Positions 18,332 to 26,742 of a stretch of 64,000 nt of DNA are shown in pieces. Source of the DNA: Sphingomonas pseudosanguinis (lineage in GTDB: Bacteria; Pseudomonadota; Alphaproteobacteria; Sphingomonadales; Sphingomonadaceae); the NCBI RefSeq assembly GCF_014196255.1, contig NZ_JACIDH010000015.1, positions 1-64,000 of the forward strand, in the 5' to 3' direction. The notes beneath the pieces are model-generated. The model made no database searches, was not told the origin of the DNA, and worked only from the letters and a program-made list of their open reading frames with translations. The position numbers were made by a program, and so were the translations under genes. Numbering within the stretch: the first letter of the stretch is position 1; the number at the start of each line of letters is the position of its first letter.

Positions 18332-18820
18332 TCAGGCGGCCTTTGCCCAGAGCGTGCACTGCGCGTCGTCGTACTGGACGCCCGGCCGCATGACCTGCCG
18401 GGTCAGCCACGTGCTGGCGCGTTCGATGCCGTCGCTCAGATCGTCGGCGGGCTTGCCGTCGATGTGCACGATCTCCCGCGGAGCGAGCCGGAAATGCCCG
18501 CGCACATGAGCCTGCGGCAGGATCAGCCCCCGGTTGCCCGACTTCGACTGCCACAGGCGGCAGCCGCTCTGGATGTGGCAACGGCCATCGCGCGGCAGGA
18601 ACATCGTGATCCCGGTCAGCGCCGGGGTCGGTCCGGTGCGATATTCGAGGTGCAGGACGTCGGCGTCGGTCTCGACCGCGTGACGGCCCATCTTGATCTG
18701 GTCCTCGATCTCGAGCGGATCGCCACCGGTGATGGCAACGCCGGGCTTGAGCTTGCGGGTACCGAGCAGCAGCTTCACGACGGCGCGGGTGACGGCGGCT
18801 TCGAAGGCCGGGGTGTTCAT
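18332..18820 (-). CDS. Hypothetical protein, island orphan (162 aa)
   Basis: ATG 18820 has AAGGAG about eight bases upstream; longer frames lack such a site. The protein is a single soluble domain with no signal peptide. Conserved-looking stretches are LEYRTGPTPALTGITMFLPR and REIVHIDGKPADDLSDGIERA. It is last in a minus-strand group with 18880-19398 and 19462-19770, and lies beside the integrase. I do not recognise the family; a role linked to the relaxase region is only suggested by position. Confidence 0.55.
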   Translation of the reverse strand: MNTPAFEAAVTRAVVKLLLGTRKLKPGVAITGGDPLEIEDQIKMGRHAVETDADVLHLEYRTGPTPALTGITMFLPRDGRCHIQSGCRLWQSKSGNRGLILPQAHVRGHFRLAPREIVHIDGKPADDLSDGIERASTWLTRQVMRPGVQYDDAQCTLWAKAA

Positions 18821-18879
18821 CTCGATTTCTCCTTGTTTCATCCCCCATTTCCGGGGGCACATTCTCGTGTTCGCTGATC

Positions 18880-19398
18880 TCAACCCTGTTCTGTCCGCCG
18901 GCAGGCGCGGACTATCTCGGCGGCGGCTCGCTCGAGCCCGGTCACCCGCTCCCACCCGCTGTTCCAGGGAGCGGGCATCGACACCTCCAACCCGTGCCGT
19001 GTGATCCCGACGAAGAGGTCCGGACGTGCCGGCACGAGGTGCAGGCCGCCATCGGCATCGCGGTAGAAGCTCAAATCCTGCACCAGGATCGGTCCGGTGA
19101 CCGAGTGAAGCGCGACATCGGCCCGCACCGGCTCGAGGATTTCGGGGTGGAAACCGTGCCGGATCAGCACCACGTCACGCTTGCGGGTCGCGGCACAGCG
19201 CATCACCGCGTCGTCATAAAGACGCTCGGCGACCGGGGTCGCCACGATGATGAGGTTGTTTTCGAGCGACTCCACGCCGCCTGGCAGGCCGGTGTTGCCC
19301 GCGTAGGGGTACGGCTCGTCGGGAGCGAGTGCGGTCAGAACATAGTTGAGGAGCGCGACCGAGGTCGTCGGCAGCGTGTCATGGAGGGTCGAATGCAT
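18880..19398 (-). CDS. Hypothetical protein, island orphan (172 aa)
   Basis: This soluble 172-aa frame begins MHSTLHDTLPTTSVALLNYVL and has an alternating strand/helix pattern (NNLIIVATPVAERLYDDAV, then KRDVVLIRHGFHPEIL). It lies 59 bases upstream of the 18332-18820 gene on the same strand, so the two are probably cotranscribed. No motif or family is recognised. Confidence 0.55.
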   Translation of the reverse strand: MHSTLHDTLPTTSVALLNYVLTALAPDEPYPYAGNTGLPGGVESLENNLIIVATPVAERLYDDAVMRCAATRKRDVVLIRHGFHPEILEPVRADVALHSVTGPILVQDLSFYRDADGGLHLVPARPDLFVGITRHGLEVSMPAPWNSGWERVTGLERAAAEIVRACRRTEQG

Positions 19399-19461
19399 GG
19401 GGGTACCTGCGCAGCAGCTTGATCCCCGGACCGGCTGGTCCGGATCAGGCCCCTTCGATTT

Positions 19462-19770
19462 TCATTTCTCGTCAGGGCTTCGCTCGGCCCCGGCCGATCT
19501 TCCCCTCTTTGCGCGGCAGCGGTCGCGGCCATCGCGAAAGACAGCGTTGCCGATGACGGCATAGGCCCAGCCATCAATGGTTCGCGCGCTATCCGCGATG
19601 GTGCCCGCGCGATGGATCGCAGCGGCCGGGCAATAGACTTCGGCCATGGCGGGCACCCAGCCGGCGATGCTGCCGGCGGGCTGGCGCTGCCACCATTGCC
19701 CGGCGGTCAGGGCGGTCAGCAGCAGCATGGCGCTCACGCGGAAAACCATGGGCAAGCGGCGTCGCTTCAT
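19462..19770 (-). CDS. Small membrane-anchored or exported protein (102 aa)
   Basis: The product begins MKRRRLPMVFRVSAMLLLTALTAG, a signal peptide or membrane anchor, followed by a short domain (residues 35-85) with two Cys and a basic tail. The length and composition resemble small exported proteins near conjugation genes, but no family is recognised. It is first in the minus-strand group ending at 18332. Confidence 0.5.
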   Translation of the reverse strand: MKRRRLPMVFRVSAMLLLTALTAGQWWQRQPAGSIAGWVPAMAEVYCPAAAIHRAGTIADSARTIDGWAYAVIGNAVFRDGRDRCRAKRGRSAGAERSPDEK

Positions 19771-19915
19771 TTTCTTTCCTCCAACAGATTGTCGCTGCTG
19801 GAGAGGGTAAGCATCTCAAAATACGTCAGATTGTTCAGTCAGAAGCCGCCCGGCTTGCCGCATGTTGCAGCAACCCGGACGTCATTCCTGCACGGTGGGA
19901 CTTGGTTCGTTAACG

Positions 19916-20133
19916 GGTTCCGCCTACACCTATGCCGTTCGCCATCAGGCGGACCGAGGCGTGATAACCTCGCTCTTAGTAGCCGTGGCCCGGCCCGAAC
20001 CAGTTTCGGCCGGGAGGCGCACGCGTATGTCCAGGGCGCTTTCGGGCGCCTAAAGGCGTGCGCGCTCGTCTAAGAGCGAGTTATCAACTTCCGGCTCACG
20101 GGCCGGCGCCGCCTCGTTTCACGGGGCGGTGCC
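19916..20133. ncRNA. Candidate structured RNA or leader with multiple nested stems
   Basis: No convincing gene lies between 19771 and 20169, but several stems do. An outer stem pairs GATAACCTCGCTCTTAG (19963-19979) with CTAAGAGCGAGTTATC (20070-20085), complementary except for one bulged C. It encloses two hairpins: 19989-19995/20008-20014, and 20017-20024/20056-20063 (GCGCACGC/GCGTGCGC) with an inner GGCGC/GCGCC hairpin. Before it is 19916-19924/19948-19955 with one bulge. After it is a 12-bp hairpin at 20105-20116/20122-20133 that contains G-U pairs. Strand is unknown; on the plus strand it would be a leader for the subtilase gene. A MITE-like element is the main alternative. Confidence 0.45.
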
Positions 20134-20175
20134 GCCGGCTGGGGAAGCCGAGCATCGCCCGACACGGGGGTGCGT

Positions 20176-22428
20176 ATGGTTGCGGGACACAGCCGCCAGT
20201 GGCGGAAAGCGTTTCAAACGACGTCGGTGATATCAGCAGCGATGCTGCTTGCCGCCTGTGGCGGCGGAGGCGGTGGCGTCGCTTCGTCAGGGTCGATCCC
20301 GACGCCTGCACCCACGCCGACACCCAGCCCAACACCGTCGCCATCCCCCACACCGACCCCGCCGCCCAGCACTGCGGATAGCGCAGAGTATAAGGCTTCC
20401 GCCGCCGTGGTCGGCGCGAAGGCCGCCTATGCCTATGACAAGGGCATCACCGGCAAGGGCGTGACCATCGCCGTCATCGACACCGGCATCGCCACCAGCA
20501 GCGCCGAGTTCGCCGGCCGCATTTCGCCCGACAGCCAGACGTTCGAAAGCCGGATTGCGCGCTGTGCAACCTGCGCGCCCGAGACGGTGACCTTCCCGCT
20601 CGACGATGTGCAGGGCCACGGCACCGAGGTCGCCTCAGTCGCGCTGGCCGCGAAAAATGGCTCGGGCGTGCATGGCGTCGCCTATGACGCAACGCCGCTC
20701 GCACTGAAGGTGGTAGCCCCCGATCTCGACGGGGTCACCGCGACATCGGTCATCAAGGAAGGCAACGGCGCGAACGCCGCCAGTATCGCCCCCGCCATCA
20801 CCTATGCCGTTGAAAAAGGGGCGTTCGTCATCTCGATGAGCCTGAATGGCGAACATGGCGGCCAGATCGCCGCCGACGAACGTGCCGCCATGGACAGCGT
20901 CGTCAAAGCCGACCGGCTGCTCGTGCAATCCGTGTCCAACTTCATCGACGACAAGAGCGCCGCACCCGGCACGCTCACCCACAACCTCGTCGGTAACAAT
21001 CTGGAAAATAAGAACAACTTCCTGTTCGGCATCCGCGTTGACAGTGCGCTGCGCCCGCCCAGCGGCAATGGCCTTCCCGGCGAGCTTGCCGACCGGACGC
21101 TGGCGGTGGTCGCGACGGACGTCAGCGTCGTCGGCAAGGACGGGCAACTGACCACGGTCACTGGCAACAGCTTCGCCGCCCCCGCGATCGCCGGGGCCGC
21201 CGCGCTGCTCAAGCAGTATTGGCCGCAACTCGGCGGCAAGGCGATCTCGCGCATCCTGCTCGATACCGCCACCGACCTCGGCGACAAGGGTGCCGACCAA
21301 ATCTTCGGCGTTGGCTTGCTCAACGTCGAGGCGGCGATGAAGGCGCAGGCGCCCGCCAGCGCCTTTGCCGCTGCCGACATGGTGCTGGCGCGCTATTCCT
21401 CGCTCAGCCTCTCCGGCCCATACGGTGGCGGTGGCCAACTAGCCGATACCGTCACCCGAATGACGGTCTTCGACCGCTATGGCCGCGACTTCACCATGAC
21501 CGGCACCGCCGCCCCACGGGTTCGGAGTTCGGGATTGCTGGCGGGTGCGATGCTGGGGACGATCGATCCGCCGTGGCTGGCCACTACGGCCAGCGACGTA
21601 AAATTGGGGCTCGCCTCCCCCGCCACGGGACCATGGGCCGCGGCGCGTTCCGGCCGCCCGGCCACCTTCGCCTTCTCGCCCGCTGCGGGACAGACGATCA
21701 GCTTCAGCGCGAATGCCGCGATCGGGCAAGGCGCAGGCATCGCGGGTTCTGCCCTGCGCGGTGTCGTCGCCGCGCCGGTCGGTACGTCATCGTCGTGGAG
21801 CGGCGGCGGCTGGTCGGCAGGCTTTGCATCAGGCGCGTCGCGCGACGGCCGCTCTGCTTTGCGCAGTGTCAGTTTCGCAACATCGCTGGGGCTTGGTGTC
21901 GAGCTGTCAGATCTGACCGAGCGCGGTCAGGTGCTGGGCCTGCGTGGGCCGGCTGGCTTTGCCCTATCCGGCAGCCGGACGACGCTGGCTACACTGACCG
22001 CCAGCCGACCCGTTGCTGGGGTGCTGCTATCGGCAACGGCAACGGCCGCCACCACTCGGGTCGATGGCGGATCGGACCTGTTGCGCTTCACCGGCGCGAT
22101 GACCGGCACCGCCTTCGCGCTCGACGCGGCGTATCGTCTTGGCGGCGGTACGATGACGCTCGGGCTGTCCTCGCCGCTCCGGCTCGAGCGCGCCCACGCA
22201 GTGGTCGAGGCACCCGTCGCCTATGACCTGATGACCGGCGTGCTCGCCACCCGTCTGGCCAGCGTCGACCTGACACCGAGCGCGCGCGAGATGGACGTCG
22301 AGTTTGGATGGTCGGCCGCGCTGTCGCCCACCTCCTCGCTGCGGCTAGGCGTCGCCCACGCCTTCGATGCCGGGCACGTCGCCGGCGCGCAGGACACCGC
22401 CGGCTTTCTCAGCCTGACCCTCCGCTGA
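20176..22428 (+). CDS. S8 subtilisin-like peptidase, lipoprotein/autotransporter type
   Basis: The product (750 aa from ATG 20176) has a signal ending in MLLAACGGGG, a lipobox-like Cys, then a Pro/Thr/Ser-rich spacer. The peptidase domain shows the triad in order: Asp in IAVIDTGIA (about 101), His in GHGTEVAS (about 147) and Ser in GNSFAAPAIAG (about 331). The region after about residue 400 is Gly/Ser/Ala-rich with alternating strands and ends FLSLTLR, resembling an autotransporter barrel region, but it is not clearly complete. It is followed by a small secreted protein gene 26 bases later. The long structured segment upstream may be its leader. Confidence 0.85.
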   Translation: MVAGHSRQWRKAFQTTSVISAAMLLAACGGGGGGVASSGSIPTPAPTPTPSPTPSPSPTPTPPPSTADSAEYKASAAVVGAKAAYAYDKGITGKGVTIAVIDTGIATSSAEFAGRISPDSQTFESRIARCATCAPETVTFPLDDVQGHGTEVASVALAAKNGSGVHGVAYDATPLALKVVAPDLDGVTATSVIKEGNGANAASIAPAITYAVEKGAFVISMSLNGEHGGQIAADERAAMDSVVKADRLLVQSVSNFIDDKSAAPGTLTHNLVGNNLENKNNFLFGIRVDSALRPPSGNGLPGELADRTLAVVATDVSVVGKDGQLTTVTGNSFAAPAIAGAAALLKQYWPQLGGKAISRILLDTATDLGDKGADQIFGVGLLNVEAAMKAQAPASAFAAADMVLARYSSLSLSGPYGGGGQLADTVTRMTVFDRYGRDFTMTGTAAPRVRSSGLLAGAMLGTIDPPWLATTASDVKLGLASPATGPWAAARSGRPATFAFSPAAGQTISFSANAAIGQGAGIAGSALRGVVAAPVGTSSSWSGGGWSAGFASGASRDGRSALRSVSFATSLGLGVELSDLTERGQVLGLRGPAGFALSGSRTTLATLTASRPVAGVLLSATATAATTRVDGGSDLLRFTGAMTGTAFALDAAYRLGGGTMTLGLSSPLRLERAHAVVEAPVAYDLMTGVLATRLASVDLTPSAREMDVEFGWSAALSPTSSLRLGVAHAFDAGHVAGAQDTAGFLSLTLR

Positions 22429-22454
22429 TCCAGCATCACCACAAGGACATAACC

Positions 22455-23120
22455 ATGTACGACAGAATGATATTCGCAGCGGTTGCAACCGGACTGCTCA
22501 CCTTCGCCGCGCCCGCCTATGCCGCCGATCCGGCCACCATGGACGTGGCAGGCATTCATCTAGACGACACGCCGCAGCAGGTGAAGGCAGCCCTGCAGCA
22601 GGCCGGGTACAAGGTGACCGAGACGCGCAAGACCGAATCCTTCGCCCAGCGCGTCGCGGTCGAGGTCGCGAACCGCAAGGGCGCAGCGCCACCCAATCCA
22701 ACCTATGCCGGGATCGCCGAAATCATTGCCATGGGACCACACCAGGAGCGCGCCGACATCCAGTTCGCCCAAATCGCCGGCGGAGACAGCGTGTCGCGCG
22801 TCGAGGTCACCATCCCAGGCACCGTGATGGGCGATGCCGCAATGAAGGCACAGCTCACCGCCAGATACGGCAAGCCCGATGCGGTCAAGGATCAGGGGCT
22901 TACCTGGCATTGGTGTGCACCGCAAGCGGTGAAGATCTGCGGTATGACCTATACCGGCGGCGAGCTCGATACGGTGTGGCCGACGCTACGGGGCAGCACC
23001 GGCATGGGCAGCAATTCCATCATCCTGGAAGCGGGCACCGATGCCGATCGCCGCCTCAAACAGGCGTTCGAGGCCGCCGTGCTGGCGCGGGCGCCCAAGA
23101 CCGACCGGGCCGCGTTCTGA
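22455..23120 (+). CDS. Secreted protein of unknown function, cotranscribed with the S8 peptidase
   Basis: ATG 22455 with AAGGA eight bases upstream begins a signal peptide (MYDRMIFAAVATGLLTFAAPAYA) with a clear AYA-A cleavage site. The mature part (about 198 aa) has two Cys that could form a disulfide (WHWCAPQAVKICGM) and a repeated-helix start DDTPQQVKAALQQAGY, a motif common in small periplasmic proteins. The 26-base gap indicates an operon with the subtilase; it might be its substrate, chaperone or inhibitor. No family is assigned. Confidence 0.7.
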   Translation: MYDRMIFAAVATGLLTFAAPAYAADPATMDVAGIHLDDTPQQVKAALQQAGYKVTETRKTESFAQRVAVEVANRKGAAPPNPTYAGIAEIIAMGPHQERADIQFAQIAGGDSVSRVEVTIPGTVMGDAAMKAQLTARYGKPDAVKDQGLTWHWCAPQAVKICGMTYTGGELDTVWPTLRGSTGMGSNSIILEAGTDADRRLKQAFEAAVLARAPKTDRAAF

Positions 23121-23159
23121 TGCTTGAAAGGGGCGGCCGTCGCCGCCCCGTCCACCTGC

Positions 23160-23795
23160 TCAAGCGGCGACCATTTGCTCCCATCCGTCACGGAAAGCGC
23201 CCCATTCTTCCGCCCACATGCGGTGCGTCGTGTCGGCGAGATCGGGGTGCTCCGCGGCCCAGCCGCTCGGCGTGTGCTGGCGCGCCAGCATGCAAATATG
23301 AACGTGCGGCAGCGCGCGGCTGAGTTCATCGCCGGGGGCATGCGCCACCACCACGCTGGTCAGCGAGCGGCCGCAGGCGAGATGGATCGCGGCATAGCTC
23401 GTCGCCATGTCGAACAGGTCATGGATCGGTGTGTTGATAGTGCCACGTACCGTCAGCACGCCGGCGAGCAAGCGCTGGTGCGGGCGAACCGCTTGGTCGT
23501 ACTCGTCGAGCAGCGGCGCCAACGCCATGTCCCCGACACCTCGGGCGAGCACGAGACGGTGCTGACGGGCGGTCACCGGGATGCCGCAGGCGGTCGTGTG
23601 CGCGGCGCTGGTCGGCTCGACGGGTGCCATCTTCGCGCGGATCAGCGTCGCCGCGCTGTTCGCCCTCTGCTTCGCGCGGGGGCGTAGCAGGGCATAGCCC
23701 AAATCCTCGCACCCGGGCTCGCGCACATCGTACAGCGTATCCATCACTTGCGCCGGGCTCAGCCAGCCGGGCACCACGTTCGTCTTGGTCTTCAT
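23160..23795 (-). CDS. Orphan protein with relaxase-like PHVHI motif (211 aa)
   Basis: ATG 23795 (MKTKTNVVPGWLS) follows a GGAA site; longer frames are less likely. The C-terminal half reads SVVVAHAPGDELSRALPHVH then ICMLARQ, which recalls the MobA/MobL motif III (H...PH-x-H-hydrophobic) but no catalytic Tyr region is evident. The gene sits 135 bases downstream of the MobA/MobL relaxase gene on the same strand, so it may be cotranscribed with it. It may be a relaxase accessory. The family is not recognised, and motif resemblance could be chance. Confidence 0.5.
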   Translation of the reverse strand: MKTKTNVVPGWLSPAQVMDTLYDVREPGCEDLGYALLRPRAKQRANSAATLIRAKMAPVEPTSAAHTTACGIPVTARQHRLVLARGVGDMALAPLLDEYDQAVRPHQRLLAGVLTVRGTINTPIHDLFDMATSYAAIHLACGRSLTSVVVAHAPGDELSRALPHVHICMLARQHTPSGWAAEHPDLADTTHRMWAEEWGAFRDGWEQMVAA

Positions 23796-23930
23796 ATCAT
23801 TTCCAGTCCGGCGGCGCGGGGCTGCTCGCGTCGCCTTCAGGTCCATTTCACCATCATGGTGCAGCCGCCAGGCTATCCCCCTCCTTCCTTCTGGCCGATC
23901 GCATCGATCGGGGCGGCCCGAAAACCGTCC

Positions 23931-26462
23931 TTATCTTTCTGAACCGCGATCTATTGGGCGCTGGCGCGCCGCTACGTCGTCCGGCCCCTTGCTCCGGATA
24001 CCCGGCGGTGGGCCGTTCGGCCTGTCCTGCGGGGCGGGCCTGGATGGCACCTGCCGCTCGCGTTTCTCCTCTCGCTGCGGATCGCCCCTAGTCACAACGG
24101 GTGGATCAGGCGGTCGTCGATCAACGGGCTGGGCAGCGGGGGGAACAGGTTTGGGTGGCGATTTCACTTCCGGTACGGGCGGCCTGCCGGGAGGCTGGGC
24201 GGCGGGCATGTCGGCAGCGCCAGCTGCTGGCCGCGCACGGTCCTCCGGCGGCGCTATCGTTCTGACAACCTTGCCCGCTTCCGCCTTCGCGGCCTCTTGC
24301 TCGCGACGGCCCGCCTCGGCGCGTTGCAGCGCTGCCTGCTTGTCGCGCTGCCGCTTGGCATCAGCCGCGGCTTGATTGGTGCGCCGCTCCCGTTCGCCGA
24401 TAAGCCAATTTTGAAATTCCTCCTCGCCAGCGAACAGCCGCATCAGCCGGTCGATCGCTTTCGGCTGGTCCGGTGCCAGGCGCACGGTGCCGCCTTCAAA
24501 GATCAGCCGCCCCTCATCTCGTCCATGCCGCGTCAGCCATTGGCGAAGGCGTCCACGCACCTGCTCCCGATAAACCGGATGGTGCATCGTCGCGGCGGAC
24601 GCCGTCCGTGTGGAAACATAGGTGATCGCAGGAGTGCGTTGACCCTTCGTCGCAATCGCCGCCGCAACCTCGTCCCATGTGGCACTGGCCTGCGCTTCGA
24701 TCCTGGCGATCCGCTGCCGTTCCGCCGCACGCTCGTCGTCGGAGGGCGAATGCTGCTCCACCCAGTCTAGATGCGCGCGGGATGCCTCCAACAGCGCACG
24801 ATCGCCAGCGCGCGACTTGGTCCTGCGGCCGGGCTCCGGCTCCAGCGTTGCGATCACCGCTTCCGCCCTTGATCGCGATGCCGCCACCACGACATCGGCG
24901 ACGTCCATGTCATGGCGGCGCTGGATCAGTCGGCGGGACAATCGCTCATACCGCCGGGCGGCGGCAACCGCGTCAGGCTGGTCACCGATCAACGGCAGGA
25001 TCAGCGTCATGTCCCTTGCCAGCACGTCGGTCGCAGCAGCCGCCTTCTTCTCGCAGGCGGCAAGCTCATCGCTCACGATCTGCCGCGCGTTGCGGGTGCC
25101 GACCTCCGTCGCGACCCCACGCCGCTCGTGACCGGTCGCGCGATTGCCCATATGCTCGAGCGGGGTCAGGGCGATGCCGTTTTCCTCATAGGTGCCGTGG
25201 AGGTAGCGCTCCTCACCCATCACCGCGTTGACGATGTCGATGAAGCGCCCGCGCATGAGCTCGGCGGTGTCGACCTTGGCACGCTTGCCGTTGTTGCCCG
25301 GCTCCGCGCGGTAGCTGACCTTGTTCTGACGGTAGGGCCGGGTGTTCTTGCCATTCCTGCGCTCGACCACCTCGAAATCCCACTTGCCCTCCTCGTTCAT
25401 CCACTTCGCCGGGCGGTCATAGGCATCGATATGGATGTGGAAGTTGCGCTTGTCGCCATGCTGGTCCGGCTGGTGGATCACCCCCACCGCCATCCAGCCA
25501 TCCGCCGCCAGCATCGCGACGATGTTGCGCAGGATCTGGCCATGCTGCTCTGGCTTGGCGTCGGCGGGCAACTCCTGCACGAAGCGATAGTGACTGCGCC
25601 CCGTCCGTCCCTGCCGCCATTGCGGCGCGGGGAAGCTGGGATGCTTATCGAACCAGGTCAGCCGGTCGAACGCTTGCCTGGACGTGACATCCGCGACGAC
25701 GACCTGCCGGTCCTTGAAGGGGCGTCCCTTAGCCGCCGCCTCGGCTTCAGCTTCCCGTCGCGCCGCCTTCAGTCTGCGGCTCATGTCGCGCAGCCAGTCC
25801 GGACTCGTCGCGAATCCCGCCACCCGATCATATCGTCCGACCTCGGCGGTCGAGGCGGTGAGCTGGTGGACCCTGGGCTGGCTTTCGCTCTGCTCGGCCG
25901 CCACGAACAACGACCGCTGACGCTCAGGGCTGCCGGGGACGTTGGATACGATGGCCCGGGCGTTCATACCGCCCCGGATCACCTGCTCGTCGATCATGTC
26001 GATGACGAGGTCCTCCGCCAGATCGGAGACCGCCTGATCGCGCCGGATATAGTCGAGATGGCTGATGATCGTGACCTTCGCGCCGTCCCGCAGATAGTCG
26101 AAATGCTCGCCCTCTTTGGCCTTGGTCTTGAAGCGGTGGTGAACCTTTCCGTCTCCGCTCGTCGGTACGTGAGCCATGCCCATCGGCTTCATGTCGAAGT
26201 GCGGCACCCGGCCGCCACCGGTCTGGCGGCTACCCCGCCGGATCGGGCTCGGTCGGTGGAAGTCGATGCCGACCGCTGCGGCGAGCGCATCCGCCTTGCG
26301 ACCGGCTGGCGATTGTCCCGGCTCCGCCTCCATCTGGTGATTGCGTCCACGCCGGTACGACGCTCCCACCAGATCCCGGTCAGCCTGCGCCTGACGCGCC
26401 AGGAGCGCCCGCACATGATGCGCGAAGACGGGCTGTTCATCAGGCAGGCCATGAGCGGTCAT
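23931..26462 (-). CDS. MobA/MobL-family relaxase
   Basis: The 843-aa protein has a MobA/MobL core near residues 270-360: GRSHYRFVQELPADAKPEQH followed by VGVIHQPDQHG and NFHIHIDAYDRP, the HxH metal motif. Its C-terminus is long, basic and Pro-rich (tail with PPKPVPPAAQPVDRRPP). These enzymes nick oriT and pilot the strand for transfer. The N-terminal 90 residues (before MKPMGMAHVPTS) are poorly conserved-looking, so the true start may be internal. A hairpin region that resembles an RSF1010-type oriT lies 80-155 bases upstream. Confidence 0.8.
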   Translation of the reverse strand: MTAHGLPDEQPVFAHHVRALLARQAQADRDLVGASYRRGRNHQMEAEPGQSPAGRKADALAAAVGIDFHRPSPIRRGSRQTGGGRVPHFDMKPMGMAHVPTSGDGKVHHRFKTKAKEGEHFDYLRDGAKVTIISHLDYIRRDQAVSDLAEDLVIDMIDEQVIRGGMNARAIVSNVPGSPERQRSLFVAAEQSESQPRVHQLTASTAEVGRYDRVAGFATSPDWLRDMSRRLKAARREAEAEAAAKGRPFKDRQVVVADVTSRQAFDRLTWFDKHPSFPAPQWRQGRTGRSHYRFVQELPADAKPEQHGQILRNIVAMLAADGWMAVGVIHQPDQHGDKRNFHIHIDAYDRPAKWMNEEGKWDFEVVERRNGKNTRPYRQNKVSYRAEPGNNGKRAKVDTAELMRGRFIDIVNAVMGEERYLHGTYEENGIALTPLEHMGNRATGHERRGVATEVGTRNARQIVSDELAACEKKAAAATDVLARDMTLILPLIGDQPDAVAAARRYERLSRRLIQRRHDMDVADVVVAASRSRAEAVIATLEPEPGRRTKSRAGDRALLEASRAHLDWVEQHSPSDDERAAERQRIARIEAQASATWDEVAAAIATKGQRTPAITYVSTRTASAATMHHPVYREQVRGRLRQWLTRHGRDEGRLIFEGGTVRLAPDQPKAIDRLMRLFAGEEEFQNWLIGERERRTNQAAADAKRQRDKQAALQRAEAGRREQEAAKAEAGKVVRTIAPPEDRARPAAGAADMPAAQPPGRPPVPEVKSPPKPVPPAAQPVDRRPPDPPVVTRGDPQREEKRERQVPSRPAPQDRPNGPPPGIRSKGPDDVAARQRPIDRGSER

Positions 26463-26542
26463 GCCTCATAGTGTCCGGCATCGGCACGGCGCCGACAAGT
26501 ACCCCTCCCGCCTTCCGGAAGCCGCCTGCGGCTGGAGGACAC

Positions 26543-26617
26543 CGCGCTCGATCGCTCCTGATCGAGCGCGCGCACCGGCAAATTGGCGGCCCAGCCGCCG
26601 ATTTGCGTTGTTGCGCC
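26543..26617. other. Candidate oriT: two hairpins followed by a TGCGCC core
   Basis: CGCGCTCGATC (26543-26553) and its complement at 26560-26570 form a perfect 11-bp dyad. GCAAATTGGCGGC (26578-26590) and GCCGCCGATTTGC (26594-26606) form a 13-bp dyad with one mismatch. Six bases later is TGCGCC (26612-26617). RSF1010/pTi-type origins have an inverted repeat followed within a few bases by a TGCGCC nic core, so the layout fits a MobA/MobL oriT. The position, just upstream of the relaxase gene, also fits. Confidence 0.5.
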
Positions 26618-26742
26618 TCAATTTCCTCATCTCCGGTCACAATGGAACCGCTTTCCTCTGGCTCTTGCTTCCCTAATCCAGCTGCTGACCTCATCAAGTG
26701 GTCAAGCTCGCCTATTGGCGAACGCAATCGGGTTATCAGTCT

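Noticed and set aside
19963-20085. Retron msr-msd or integron attC reading of the long inverted repeat
   Set aside because: No reverse transcriptase or integron integrase is near, and the attC core bases are not present.
26440-26727. 95-codon minus-strand frame upstream of the MobA/MobL gene
   Set aside because: It needs a TTG start, overlaps the relaxase start, and covers the hairpins of the oriT candidate.
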